This document shows, piece by piece, positions 9,793 through 19,304 of a stretch of DNA of 64,000 nucleotides. Numbering within the stretch: the first letter of the stretch is position 1; every line of letters starts with the position of its first letter. Source of the DNA: Paenibacillus campinasensis (GTDB taxonomy: Bacteria > Bacillota > Bacilli > Paenibacillales > Paenibacillaceae); assembly GCF_002272015.1 (NCBI RefSeq), contig NZ_NPBY01000047.1:35182-99181 (forward strand), read 5' to 3'. The notes below the pieces were generated by a model, which saw only the letters and a list, made by a program, of their open reading frames with translations, did not search any database and was not told the origin of the DNA. A program made the position numbers and the translations under genes.

Positions 9793-10586
9793 TGCTGGAA
9801 CTGAAACAGGTGTCCAAGCTGTTTAACCCCGGAACGGTCGATGAGAAGGTTGCGCTCATGAACATTAACCTTCATCTGAAGCCAGGTGACTTTGTTACAG
9901 TGATCGGCAGCAACGGAGCGGGCAAATCGACATTGATGAACATCATTTCCGGCGTTATGAAGCCGGATGCCGGCGAGGTGCGGATTGACGGCAGCCCGGT
10001 GGGCCATCTGCCGGAGTTTCGCCGCAGCCGCTGGATCGGCCGGGTCTTCCAGGACCCGATGGCTGGAACAGCACCGCAAATGACGATTGAGGAAAATTTA
10101 GCAATGGCTTACCGGCGGGGACAATCCCGAGGCTTGAGCATCGGCGTTACCGCTGCGAAGCGGAAGCATTTCCGGGAGCAGCTGGAGCGGCTTGGCATCG
10201 GGCTGGAAAATCGTCTGCGGGCGAAGGTTGGCATGCTGTCAGGCGGAGAGCGGCAGGCGCTCAGCCTGCTGATGGCGACGTTCACCAAGCCGCAAATTTT
10301 GCTGCTGGATGAACATACGGCGGCGCTTGATCCGGCCCGGGCGGATTTGATCACCCGGATTACGGAGGAAATTGTCCGTGATATGAAGCTGACAACTTTA
10401 ATGGTTACCCACAACATGGAGCAGGCGATCCGTCTAGGAAACCGTCTGATCATGATGGATAAAGGCCGTATCATTCTGGATGTGAACGAGGAGCGGAAGC
10501 AGACATTGACGGTGGAGCAGCTGCTGGGTGAATTTGAACAAATCAGCGGTCAGAAGCTCTCCGATGATCGTATGGTGCTGGGATAA
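9792..10586 (+). CDS. ABC transporter ATP-binding protein (TrpZ type)
   Basis: A 264-aa nucleotide-binding subunit that powers the importer of the two preceding genes. Walker A is GSNGAGKST (39-47), the Q-loop is VFQDP, the signature is LSGGERQ (149-155), Walker B is ILLLDEHTAALDP with Asp173/Glu174, and the switch His is at 207 (VTHN). The His in DEHTAALDP, where many ABC proteins have Pro, is typical of this subfamily. Its start overlaps the permease stop by one base; a terminator follows at 10636-10686, so the operon has three genes. Confidence 0.93.
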   Translation: MLELKQVSKLFNPGTVDEKVALMNINLHLKPGDFVTVIGSNGAGKSTLMNIISGVMKPDAGEVRIDGSPVGHLPEFRRSRWIGRVFQDPMAGTAPQMTIEENLAMAYRRGQSRGLSIGVTAAKRKHFREQLERLGIGLENRLRAKVGMLSGGERQALSLLMATFTKPQILLLDEHTAALDPARADLITRITEEIVRDMKLTTLMVTHNMEQAIRLGNRLIMMDKGRIILDVNEERKQTLTVEQLLGEFEQISGQKLSDDRMVLG

Positions 10587-10635
10587 CGCTGGACACGATG
10601 CGAGATGGAGCCGTATCCTTACTGAAGTTATTATA

Positions 10636-10686
10636 GGAGGCGAACATTTGGGCTTTACTTTAGCCCGGAGGTTTGCCTCCTTTTTG
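10636..10686 (+). terminator. Rho-independent terminator of the TrpXYZ-like operon
   Basis: GGAGGCGAAC pairs with GGTTTGCCTCC, enclosing an inner GGGCT/AGCCC stem, followed by TTTTTG. Confidence 0.88.
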
Positions 10687-10724
10687 ATTCCATCGATTAT
10701 TATAGGGTTCGGCATCCCCCGTTT

Positions 10725-10743
10725 GGGTACAATAGGTGTACCC
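10725..10743 (+). promoter_or_regulatory. Palindrome upstream of the CynX-type MFS gene
   Basis: GGGTAC-AATAGGT-GTACCC is a perfect 6-bp inverted repeat with a 7-bp spacer, 115 bp upstream of the transporter start. It contains TACAAT, a passable -10 box, so a repressor bound here would hide the promoter. No regulator gene is next to it. Confidence 0.4.
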
Positions 10744-10857
10744 TCTTCCCTGATGCTCTCCTGAGATTCGGAAAGCGGGGGTAGTCCTTTTTAATGTCAT
10801 ATGTTAAAATCTGATGAGTTAATTTTTACATATTTTTTTGGTGAGGAGTTTGCAAAA

Positions 10858-12075
10858 ATGGTTTCATCTTCAACAAGAGAATCCAACCCAAGATCATCGA
10901 ATACGGTCAGCACCGGATTGTTGTTTGCAGGAATGATTCTCGTTGCGATTAACTTAAGAGCCGCGATAACGTCGGTCGGACCGCTGATCGGCATGATCCG
11001 CGAAGGTGTTGGCATATCCAATACCATGGCCGGCATGCTGACGACCATCCCGTTGCTGGCCTTTGCGTTATTATCCCCAATCATTCCATCCATTGGGCGC
11101 AAGCTGGGCCTGGAGGCTACACTGCTCCTCAGCCTGGTCGTATTGACACTCGGTATCGGGATGCGATCGATTGCATCCCCGATAACGCTGCTGCTTGGCA
11201 CAGCGCTGCTCGGCTCCGCAATCGCTGCAGGCAATGTGCTGCTCCCCAGTCTGGTGAAGCGGGATTTCCCGCATCGCATCGGCCTGATGACAGGCGCTTA
11301 TTCGGCCTCCATCAATCTGATGGCTGCAGTGGCATCAGGAGTCAGCATCCCGATTGCCGTGCAGCTTGGATTCGGATGGCAAGGCTCGCTGGGGATATGG
11401 TCGCTGCTATCGGTTGGTGCGGCCGTTCTATGGTTCCAGCAGTGGCGAAATCGGCCAGCAACCAAAGCGGTGAGCGTCGCTAATGCCCCCGGCAAGCAAG
11501 CGCTTTTTCGTTCAAAGACGGCCTGGTGTATTACGCTGTTCATGGGCATGCAGTCATTTACGTTCTATGTCAACATATCGTGGCTGCCGGAAATTTTGCA
11601 AAGTCAGGGCATTCCGGCGGTGACTGCTGGCTGGATGCTGTCGATCATGCAATTTGTCAGCATTCCGTTCTCCTTCATCATTCCGATTCTGGCCGGGCGA
11701 AACCCGGATCAGCGGACATTGCTCGCCGTGTCCCTTGTGTCGATGTTTATCGGGTATGGCGGCCTGCTGATCGGATGGACTTCGCTTACCTGGTTCTGGG
11801 TGATTCTGGTCGGGATTGCAGGCGGCGCCAACTTCAGCCTGTCCCTGATCTTCTTTACGCTGCGGACCCGCACTGCCCAGGGCGCTGCAGCGATGTCAGG
11901 CATGGCACAGTCCATAGGTTATCTGTTAGCCGCTGTCGGACCGATGCTGATCGGACTGCTGCATGATATGACGTCCGGATGGAGCCTGCCGTTGATGATG
12001 CTGATGGTGGTCACGAGCTTGTCTCTCGTTGTCGGTCTGGGCGCTGCCAAGCCCGGCTACGTCAGCGACAATTAA
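10858..12075 (+). CDS. MFS transporter, CynX/NimT family
   Basis: A 405-aa major facilitator protein with about twelve membrane segments. The N-terminal motif LVAINLRAAITSVGPLIGMI (residues 25-50) is characteristic of the CynX/NimT group, which includes cyanate and 2-nitroimidazole transporters and Bacillus YycB. PSIGRKLGLEATL corresponds to the MFS loop 2-3. The ATG lies about 10 nt after GTGAGGAG; a longer frame from 10801 has no ribosome site. It is monocistronic, with its own terminator. The substrate is unknown; family members include exporters of small organic compounds. Confidence 0.85.
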   Translation: MVSSSTRESNPRSSNTVSTGLLFAGMILVAINLRAAITSVGPLIGMIREGVGISNTMAGMLTTIPLLAFALLSPIIPSIGRKLGLEATLLLSLVVLTLGIGMRSIASPITLLLGTALLGSAIAAGNVLLPSLVKRDFPHRIGLMTGAYSASINLMAAVASGVSIPIAVQLGFGWQGSLGIWSLLSVGAAVLWFQQWRNRPATKAVSVANAPGKQALFRSKTAWCITLFMGMQSFTFYVNISWLPEILQSQGIPAVTAGWMLSIMQFVSIPFSFIIPILAGRNPDQRTLLAVSLVSMFIGYGGLLIGWTSLTWFWVILVGIAGGANFSLSLIFFTLRTRTAQGAAAMSGMAQSIGYLLAAVGPMLIGLLHDMTSGWSLPLMMLMVVTSLSLVVGLGAAKPGYVSDN

Positions 12076-12135
12076 TATGGATCCCCGCCGAACAGGATGA
12101 AAGGATGAATGGTGGTTAACAGCCACACTACGAGG

Positions 12136-12182
12136 AAGACTGCACCCGCGCGGATTAACAACGCGTTTAGGTGCAGTCTTTT
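12136..12182 (+). terminator. Rho-independent terminator after the MFS gene
   Basis: AAGACTGCACC pairs perfectly with GGTGCAGTCTT over a loop with a further CGCG/CGCG pairing, followed by TT. It lies 60 bp after the stop. Confidence 0.85.
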
Positions 12183-12354
12183 GTAGGTTAAGAGCGTGAT
12201 CCATCCTTCTGGGCGTTTGTTAATAAAAAGCACTAATTTATTTTACATAGCGTTAACAAAAATATGTAGATGGGTTGTTTCTGTTTATAATATGCTAAAT
12301 GGAGGATTTCATGGACTAGTATATTGTCAAAAGAGAAAAAGGAGCGTTACGCTG

Positions 12355-13569
12355 ATGTCGAATTACAACGGGCAAGGAATGGAACAAGGGGAGCGAATCA
12401 GCAAAGGAAGAGCGGTATTTGAGGCGGGCTGGACCGCGCTCAAGCTCGGATTGACTTCTTTCGGTGGACCGATTGCGCATTTGGGTTATTTTCACCAAAC
12501 TTATGTCAAGAAAAAACGCTGGATGGACGAAGAGAGTTATGCCGATCTGGTGGCCTTATCTCAGTTTCTTCCGGGTCCGGCAAGCAGTCAGGTCGGCATT
12601 GGGGTAGGTCTGACGAGAGCAGGGATGTGGGGAGCCATTGCGGCCTGGCTAGGGTTCACGCTGCCTTCCGTCGTTGTGCTGATGATTTTTGCAGGACTGA
12701 TGCATACGTTTGATCCGGGAGCAGCCGGCTGGATTCAAGGCTTGAAGATTGTTGCTGTGGCCGTTGTGGCCCAGGCCGTGCTCGGCATGGCAGGCAAGCT
12801 TGCAACAGGGCCTGTCAGGGCGGGGATTGCCTTTCTCGTCATGGCGATTGTTCTGCTGTGGCAAAGTCCGCTTGCTCAAGTGATTACAATTGCGGCCGCA
12901 GGTTTGGCCGGACTGTGGCTGTTCAGAAGAGAGCAGGCGAAAGAGGGGAAACCTGACCTGCCTGCCATTATTAGCCGCAGGACCGCCATCTTCTGCCTCG
13001 GGCTATTCGCTGTGTTGCTGGTTGGACTGCCGATTGTAAGCGGCATGACAAATAATGAATGGATTGCCATTGTGGACAGCTTCTACCGGGCAGGCTCCCT
13101 CGTATTCGGGGGTGGACACGTCGTTCTGCCTCTGCTGGAAAGCGAAACGCTGGCCAACGGCTGGCTGAGCCGGGAGGAGTTTCTGACCGGATACGGGGCG
13201 ACACAGGCCGTACCTGGGCCGCTCTTCACCTTTGCGGCCTATCTCGGCATGATGATCAACGGCATTGCCGGCGGGATTGTGGCGACACTTGCCATCTTCC
13301 TCCCCGGTTTTCTGCTGATCGTGGGCGCCCTGCCATTCTGGAACGGCATGCGCCGGAACGCCAAGCTTCAAGGGATGCTGACAGGGATGAATGCGGCGGT
13401 GGTCGGCATTCTGTTCGCTGCGCTGTATCACCCGATCTGGACGTCCTCGATTCATTCTCCGGTTGAATTTGTCATTGGGGCAGGGCTGTTCGGGATGCTG
13501 ATGTTCTGGAAGTGCCCGCCGTGGCTGGTCGTATTGGCAGGGGCAGTGGCCGGTCAGCTGCTGCTGTAA
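12355..13569 (+). CDS. chrA: Chromate transporter, long-chain ChrA type
   Basis: A 404-aa membrane protein of the chromate ion transporter (CHR) superfamily; members export chromate or act on sulfate-like oxyanions. Two homologous CHR domains are visible. The first (about 25-200) has FTSFGGPIAHLGY-type residues (TSFGGPIAHLGYF) and the FLPGPASSQVGIGVG motif. The second (about 225-404) has FGGGHVVLPLLE and GATQAVPGPLFTFAAYLG. The repeated GGP/GGG and PGP motifs are the family signature. The ATG is 10 nt after AAAAAGGAG; the frame continues upstream to 12196 without a ribosome site. It is monocistronic. Chromate specificity is inferred from family only. Confidence 0.88.
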   Translation: MSNYNGQGMEQGERISKGRAVFEAGWTALKLGLTSFGGPIAHLGYFHQTYVKKKRWMDEESYADLVALSQFLPGPASSQVGIGVGLTRAGMWGAIAAWLGFTLPSVVVLMIFAGLMHTFDPGAAGWIQGLKIVAVAVVAQAVLGMAGKLATGPVRAGIAFLVMAIVLLWQSPLAQVITIAAAGLAGLWLFRREQAKEGKPDLPAIISRRTAIFCLGLFAVLLVGLPIVSGMTNNEWIAIVDSFYRAGSLVFGGGHVVLPLLESETLANGWLSREEFLTGYGATQAVPGPLFTFAAYLGMMINGIAGGIVATLAIFLPGFLLIVGALPFWNGMRRNAKLQGMLTGMNAAVVGILFAALYHPIWTSSIHSPVEFVIGAGLFGMLMFWKCPPWLVVLAGAVAGQLLL

Positions 13570-13615
13570 CGAATGGAATGAGGAAAGCGGGGGGGGGGGA
13601 TGCTGCTGCTTTCCA

Positions 13616-13650
13616 AACGGTTCAGGAGTTATCTCCTGGGCCGTTTTTTT
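13616..13650 (+). terminator. Rho-independent terminator after chrA
   Basis: AACGGTTCAGGAG pairs with CTCCTGGGCCGTT (4-nt loop, small mismatch), followed by TTTTT. An 11-G run lies just upstream at 13589-13599. Confidence 0.88.
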
Positions 13651-13857
13651 GTGCTGTCATATGAGGCGATTCTTTCATGAATGGATCATAATTCGGGATT
13701 TATAACCGAGTAATTCCCGCCGATTGGTTAAATATTAAATGGGACTCTTGCATAAGAGCAGCCTGGTATTGCAGATACGGAATGCGTAAAATGGCAGCGG
13801 CGCTGCCGGAATCCGGAGCAGCAAGCCAGCACAAACCAAAGCCAGGAGGGAACAGCC

Positions 13858-14769
13858 ATGGAAGATTGCATCATCATCGGCGGCGGGATCGCCGGTTTGC
13901 AGGCCGCCATTCAATTAGGCCGCTATTCAGTGCATCGGGTACTGGTGATCGACAAAGGAACGGGGAGATCGACGCTATGCCAAGGCTATCATAACATTTT
14001 GGGCTGGCCTGACGGGGTGGCGGGAGAGACGCTGCGGCGCCTTGGCCGAGATCATGCGGCCTCCTATGGCGTTCAGTTCGTCCAAGATACGATTGAGGAT
14101 GCGGAGAAGATGGAGAGCGGATTCCGGCTTCGAGGCGCAAGCGGGAACCGTTATGAGGCCAAAACCTTGTTGATGGCAACGGGGGTCACAGATCGTTATC
14201 CGGAGCTGCCGGGTCTAGTGCCAACCCTCGGACGTTCGGTATATGTGTGCCCGGACTGTGACGGCTATGAGATTCAGAATCGCAAAACGGTTGTGATCGG
14301 CTCAGGGGAGCCGGGCGCTTCCATGGCGGTGCTGCTGCATGAGCGGACACAGGACATCATGTACGTGAATCACGAGGGCGTTCAGCCAGATCCGGAAACG
14401 ATGACAAAGCTGTCCGAGCTTGGCATCCCCTATATCGAGAAGCCGATAGCTGAGGTGCAGTGCAGCGAAGATGGAATCATATCCGGCCTGCTGCTGAGTG
14501 ATCAGCAGGTCCTAACTGCGGAGCGGGGGTTCATCGCTTTTGGCGGGAATACAATTCATTCGGATCTTGCGGCCAAGCTTGGGGCGGAGCTGGAGCACAA
14601 CCGTCATGTGAAGGCGGATCCGCGCTCGAAACAGACCAGTGTGAACAATCTGTGGGTCGCAGGGGATCTGGCGGTACACTCGGAGCTGTCGACGGCAGCG
14701 ATGGGCGACGGAGCGATTGCTGCCATCTGGATTCATAAAGCGCTGAACAAAATGAATCATAAAGGCTAG
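13858..14769 (+). CDS. NAD(P)/FAD-dependent oxidoreductase, thioredoxin reductase-like
   Basis: A 303-aa soluble flavoprotein with thioredoxin-reductase architecture. The FAD-binding GxGxxG is GGGIAGLQAA near residue 8, a second Rossmann motif GSGEPGASMAV lies near residue 147, and the FAD C-terminal motif WVAGDL..HSELSTAAMGDGAIAA is near 262. The redox pair is CPDC (VYVCPDCDGYE, about 129-135), at the place of CATC in true thioredoxin reductases, so disulfide chemistry is possible. The ATG is 7 nt after CCAGGAGGG. No thioredoxin or peroxiredoxin gene is adjacent, so the partner is unknown. Family placement is firm; function within it is open. Confidence 0.85.
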   Translation: MEDCIIIGGGIAGLQAAIQLGRYSVHRVLVIDKGTGRSTLCQGYHNILGWPDGVAGETLRRLGRDHAASYGVQFVQDTIEDAEKMESGFRLRGASGNRYEAKTLLMATGVTDRYPELPGLVPTLGRSVYVCPDCDGYEIQNRKTVVIGSGEPGASMAVLLHERTQDIMYVNHEGVQPDPETMTKLSELGIPYIEKPIAEVQCSEDGIISGLLLSDQQVLTAERGFIAFGGNTIHSDLAAKLGAELEHNRHVKADPRSKQTSVNNLWVAGDLAVHSELSTAAMGDGAIAAIWIHKALNKMNHKG

Positions 14770-14801
14770 AGCGTAACGAGAGCGATGTGCCCGTCCATCA
14801 T

Positions 14802-14833
14802 GGAGCCGGTCCCCGAGAATGGCCACCGGCTCC
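14802..14833 (+). terminator. Hairpin between convergent genes, possible terminator
   Basis: GGAGCCGGT pairs perfectly with ACCGGCTCC over a 14-nt loop between the flavoprotein gene and the convergent small gene. There is no T-run on either side, so termination would be weak or factor-dependent. Confidence 0.45.
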
Positions 14834-14917
14834 GCTCCGGACGTCGCTGTATGGCTGGATGCCCCAGCCATTATTCAAGGGCGGATCGGGCGCTTATGAG
14901 GTCCGGTCGTTGATCGA

Positions 14918-15226
14918 TTATACTTCTGTCAGTCCGAAGCGCGGGATATGCTGGTCGTTCGCATACTTTTGCAGCAGCTCAGCCTGTCTCGGACCGATCA
15001 GGTCAAAATGCGGGTAGGGCTGTCTGTTGTGAATGTATCGCGGATCCAGCCCGTTCTCTTTACACCAGCGTGTGAGCAGATTCAGATCCGAGCAGCCGAC
15101 TTTGGTGACGGTGGTGTATTGCGGAAAGCGCGGATCAAACCAATAGTGAGTCAACAAAGCGATCCCGCCCCGGCCCACAATCTCCTTCCACTGCTGCAGT
15201 TCCTGTTTGGATATGCCGAAGGCCAT
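14918..15226 (-). CDS. Conserved hypothetical protein (YneQ-like)
   Basis: A 102-aa soluble protein starting MAFGISKQELQQWK, with THYWFDPRFPQYTTVTKVGC and PYPHFDLIGPRQ. As I remember it, Bacillus YneQ has the same opening (MAFGI...) and the same THYW-D-RFP...TVTKVGC pattern; this is recall, not a search. No catalytic motif is known. The start at 15226 is preferred because AAGGATGATG lies 8 nt upstream; the frame extends 11 codons to 15259, but a TATAAT at 15268-15273 sits so close that transcripts would barely include that ATG. It is convergent with the flavoprotein gene. Confidence 0.7.
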   Translation of the reverse strand: MAFGISKQELQQWKEIVGRGGIALLTHYWFDPRFPQYTTVTKVGCSDLNLLTRWCKENGLDPRYIHNRQPYPHFDLIGPRQAELLQKYANDQHIPRFGLTEV

Positions 15227-15360
15227 GTCTGAGTCATCATCCTTACCTGAGGTATTCATAGGTATTATACCAGCATATACTGGGATGACCTAATCAATTC
15301 AAATACCGGCAGTCGTACAGTCCGAGCGCTGTCAGCTGCTGAAGCAGGGGGAGATGGATC

Positions 15361-15720
15361 ATGATTCTGCAAACCGCCACATTGCATATTAAACCGGGTC
15401 TTGCCAGTGAATTCGAGAGCGCCTTTCGGGCTGCTTCAGGCAAACTGATCACCAAAAAAGGATACATAGATCATGAACTGCATAAATGTGTGGAAAACAG
15501 GGACGAGTATTTGTTTTTTGTACGCTGGACCGGCATCAAGGATCATCTGATCGGCTTTCGAGGCCACCCCGATTATGCGGAATGGCTGTCAATGCTTGAG
15601 CCCTTCTACAGCCAGGCGCCGGAGATGCGGCACTATGTCGATATTCGCGCGACCGGAAGAGAGCAGGAGGACGAGGGGAGTGAAGAGCTGCACGCATCCT
15701 CTCGGGAGGAGAGCCCGTAG
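15361..15720 (+). CDS. Antibiotic biosynthesis monooxygenase (ABM) domain protein
   Basis: A 119-aa protein with one ABM (dimeric alpha-beta barrel) domain covering residues 1-95: MILQTATLHIKPGLASEFESAF, then GYIDHELHKCVENRDEYLFFVRW and HPDYAEWLSMLEPFYS. The family includes quinol/heme monooxygenases such as YcnE and HmoA. A Glu/Arg-rich tail (about 100-119) follows the domain. GGGGGAGA lies 7 nt before the ATG. The substrate is unknown; small ABM proteins of this kind often act in quinone or reactive-aldehyde detoxification, which is inference only. Confidence 0.82.
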   Translation: MILQTATLHIKPGLASEFESAFRAASGKLITKKGYIDHELHKCVENRDEYLFFVRWTGIKDHLIGFRGHPDYAEWLSMLEPFYSQAPEMRHYVDIRATGREQEDEGSEELHASSREESP

Positions 15721-15896
15721 GAGAGCTGCGGGCGATTTCTTCGATATCACGCGCCGGCCGGAATCCCGATAGATTACTCGCTGGGCTCGTGTGCCAGAGC
15801 TGCAAGCGGTTGATTTTTGCGCGCTTAAACAGGAATTAAGGGGAGGCGTGACGAATTTTGATGTAACCCGATGATAAAGGATGAGGAGGGATTACG

Positions 15897-16865
<969 letters not shown>

Positions 16866-16876
16866 GAGGGATTCTG

Positions 16877-17983
16877 ATGGATGCATATTGGATGCTGCTG
16901 CTCGCAGCGCTTGTCATTGGATTCCAAAGCTTTATATTTCGGAAAACGGCATTTCGCAAGCTGAGTTACAGCCGCTCCTTTCAGGTTTCTTCCTGTTACG
17001 AAGGCGACAAAATCGAGCTGATGGAAACGATTGGGAATCGAAAGGCGCTTCCCGTGCCATGGCTTCGAGTGGAGTCCCGGTTCCGGACCGGGCTGCTGTT
17101 TGGGAGCCAGCTGAATCTCGATATTAGCGAAGGCCAGCACAGTCAAAATCACAAAAGCTTCTTCAGCCTGATGCCCTGGACCAAAATCGTCCGCCGCCAC
17201 CAGATTACCGCTGCCCGCAGAGGGGTGTACAAGCTTGGCACGGTCACGATGACCTCCGGCGACCTGCTCGGACTGTCATCGATGGTGCGGAGTCAGGCGC
17301 TCGAAGGTGAACTTACCGTATACCCGAACCCGATTGATATGCACAATATGGAGCTGCCTGTACGCAGCTGGATTGGCGATCTTGTCGTCCGCCGCTGGAT
17401 TATGGAAGATCCGTTCCTGCAGTCTGGCGTTCGGGCGTACCGTTCGGGAGACCCGCTCAAGGATATTCACTGGAAGGCCAGTGCCAAGGCAGGCAGCCTG
17501 CAGGTGCATCAGCGAGATACGACTGCGGACGGCCGCGTCCTGATCTATTTGAATGTGGAGGATCACGAGCAGATGTGGACGCATGCGACGAAGCCGGAGC
17601 CGATTGAATATGGCATCCGGCTAACCGCCGGGATCGTCGTACATCTGCTGTCACAAGGGATGGAAGCGGGTTTTGGCACGAACGGGACGCTTGAAGATGA
17701 GCCGGAAACCCATGTTTCGATTCCCGTAACCGGGGGGAAGAATCATCAGGAGCAGATTTTGAGCACCCTGGCAAGGCTGGAATTAACACGCAGAATGTCA
17801 TTTCATGACTATCTGGCAGCGGAGCTGGAACGGTTGGAAGAGGCGCGGGACATTCTGATTCTGTCCACGTATATCAGCCCGCGACTGGAAGAGATGCTTA
17901 GCCGATTTGTGAGCCGGGGCCATACGGTAACGATTCATATACTGGATCAGCAGGCTGACGGGGACCAGGAGGAATCCGCATGA
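16877..17983 (+). CDS. DUF58 domain-containing protein
   Basis: A 368-aa protein with one or two N-terminal hydrophobic stretches (residues 1-20), then a beta-rich region and the DUF58 domain (about 180-300). The family landmark is VRAYRSGDPLKDIHWKASAK near 190-210. DUF58 proteins are nearly always next to MoxR ATPases and are presumed clients or partners with a von Willebrand-like fold; their molecular role is unsettled. AGGAGGG is 6 nt before the ATG, 11 bp after the MoxR stop. Its last four bases overlap the next start (ATGA), so the two are translationally coupled. Confidence 0.88.
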   Translation: MDAYWMLLLAALVIGFQSFIFRKTAFRKLSYSRSFQVSSCYEGDKIELMETIGNRKALPVPWLRVESRFRTGLLFGSQLNLDISEGQHSQNHKSFFSLMPWTKIVRRHQITAARRGVYKLGTVTMTSGDLLGLSSMVRSQALEGELTVYPNPIDMHNMELPVRSWIGDLVVRRWIMEDPFLQSGVRAYRSGDPLKDIHWKASAKAGSLQVHQRDTTADGRVLIYLNVEDHEQMWTHATKPEPIEYGIRLTAGIVVHLLSQGMEAGFGTNGTLEDEPETHVSIPVTGGKNHQEQILSTLARLELTRRMSFHDYLAAELERLEEARDILILSTYISPRLEEMLSRFVSRGHTVTIHILDQQADGDQEESA

Positions 17984-19299
17984 AAATAAATCGTTCAGGC
18001 ATCGGATATCCTGTTGTACTGCTTCAGGCCGTGGTTGAAATCCTGTTGTTGTTTCCGCTTATCTATATTCCGGCTTACTATTTGCTATCCGCCGAGAGCC
18101 TCTGGGGGTGGCCTGCGCTCATTCTCGCAGGTTACGTGCTGGGATATTCCGGAACCCGAGTGTGGAAGCTCAGTCGACTGGCATCTGCCGGGCTCTGGGC
18201 TTGCATTACGGCATCCGTGCTGGCGATCGCCATGACAGGGATCGGTCCGGCGCTGCTGTTCACATGGCCGATGATGTTTGCAGCCGGCTACCGGGGAATC
18301 CGGATGGCTCATAACGGCTGGGATGCATTGTTTCCCGGTCCCTATTATCTGGCCGGTCTGCTGATGCATGGCGGTTCAAGCTTCGTGCTAAGCTTCCAGG
18401 AGTCCGTGCATGATCTGCGGACGATGCTGGCCTGGACCGGCGCGCTGGCGCTGATCGCTACGCTGCTGGTGCTCAATCAGAGAATGGTGCTGGAGCAGAC
18501 CCTGCCGGGGAAGGGGGCGCCGGTGCTGGAGCGCCGCGTCCTTCGGCATAACCGGGCGCTCATTGTCATCCTGCTTCTTATTACAGCGGCCGTTGTTGTT
18601 CTTCCGCGACTGCAGCAGTTCGTAGGAGACATGATCCGCAGGTTCGCTGCCTGGATCGCTCAATGGTTTCAGTCTACGCCTTCCGAGGTGCCTCCGCCCG
18701 AGCCTGAGGTGATTCCGCCGACGCCGGAGCTGCCTTTTGGCGATGAGACACCCTCGCCATCCCCGTGGCTGGCGTTGCTGGAGCAAATCGTGATCTATCT
18801 GGTATACGCGCTGCTGATCGCGGCGTTGGTATTCGCCTTGTACCGGCTGGGCAAGCATCTTCCGCGGCTGCTGCGCAAGCTTTCGGCGTGGATGAATCGC
18901 CGCTTCTCACACCGGGAAGGTCAGGAGATGCTTGGCTATGCGGACGAAATCGAGCAGATCGAGCATGAGCCTGCCGGACGTAAGCTGCTGCAAGGCCTGC
19001 GGCGGCGGTTTGCCGTCCAGAGGGATGAGCCGGCGGCAGACAACGCGGCGGCCGTGCGTCAGACGTACCGGCGGATATTGTCACGCAAGATCAGGGAAGG
19101 CTATCACTGGAATGCGGCGTTAACCCCGAGAGAAACCGGACGTGATCTGGACCACTGGAAAGGAACGGGCGGCGAGGCCGAATCGGAGCTGCCCCCTGAA
19201 TTGATTGAATTATATGAAGTGGCCAGGTATGGCGGCAGAGCGCCGTCGGATGAAGAGGTGCAGCGCGTGCTGAAAGCAAGCAAGAGACATAAGGAGTGA
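17980..19299 (+). CDS. DUF4129-type multi-pass membrane protein of the MoxR operon
   Basis: A 439-aa membrane protein. About six hydrophobic segments fill residues 8-215, a Pro/Glu-rich periplasm-like loop follows (PSEVPPPEPEVIPPTPELP, about 228-250), another membrane segment lies near 265-285, and a basic cytoplasmic tail ends in TPRETGRDL...EVARYGGRAPSDEEV. That tail matches the DUF4129 pattern (C-terminal part of transglutaminase-like membrane proteins). The papain-like transglutaminase core of longer relatives is not seen, so this is a short form. The start overlaps the DUF58 stop by 4 nt; the next gene's ribosome site overlaps this stop. Confidence 0.75.
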   Translation: MKINRSGIGYPVVLLQAVVEILLLFPLIYIPAYYLLSAESLWGWPALILAGYVLGYSGTRVWKLSRLASAGLWACITASVLAIAMTGIGPALLFTWPMMFAAGYRGIRMAHNGWDALFPGPYYLAGLLMHGGSSFVLSFQESVHDLRTMLAWTGALALIATLLVLNQRMVLEQTLPGKGAPVLERRVLRHNRALIVILLLITAAVVVLPRLQQFVGDMIRRFAAWIAQWFQSTPSEVPPPEPEVIPPTPELPFGDETPSPSPWLALLEQIVIYLVYALLIAALVFALYRLGKHLPRLLRKLSAWMNRRFSHREGQEMLGYADEIEQIEHEPAGRKLLQGLRRRFAVQRDEPAADNAAAVRQTYRRILSRKIREGYHWNAALTPRETGRDLDHWKGTGGEAESELPPELIELYEVARYGGRAPSDEEVQRVLKASKRHKE

Positions 19300-19304
19300 T
19301 CCGA

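Noticed and set aside
13589..13599. Run of 11 G after chrA
   Set aside because: It lies between genes and before a terminator; a length error here would change nothing. Not a known element.
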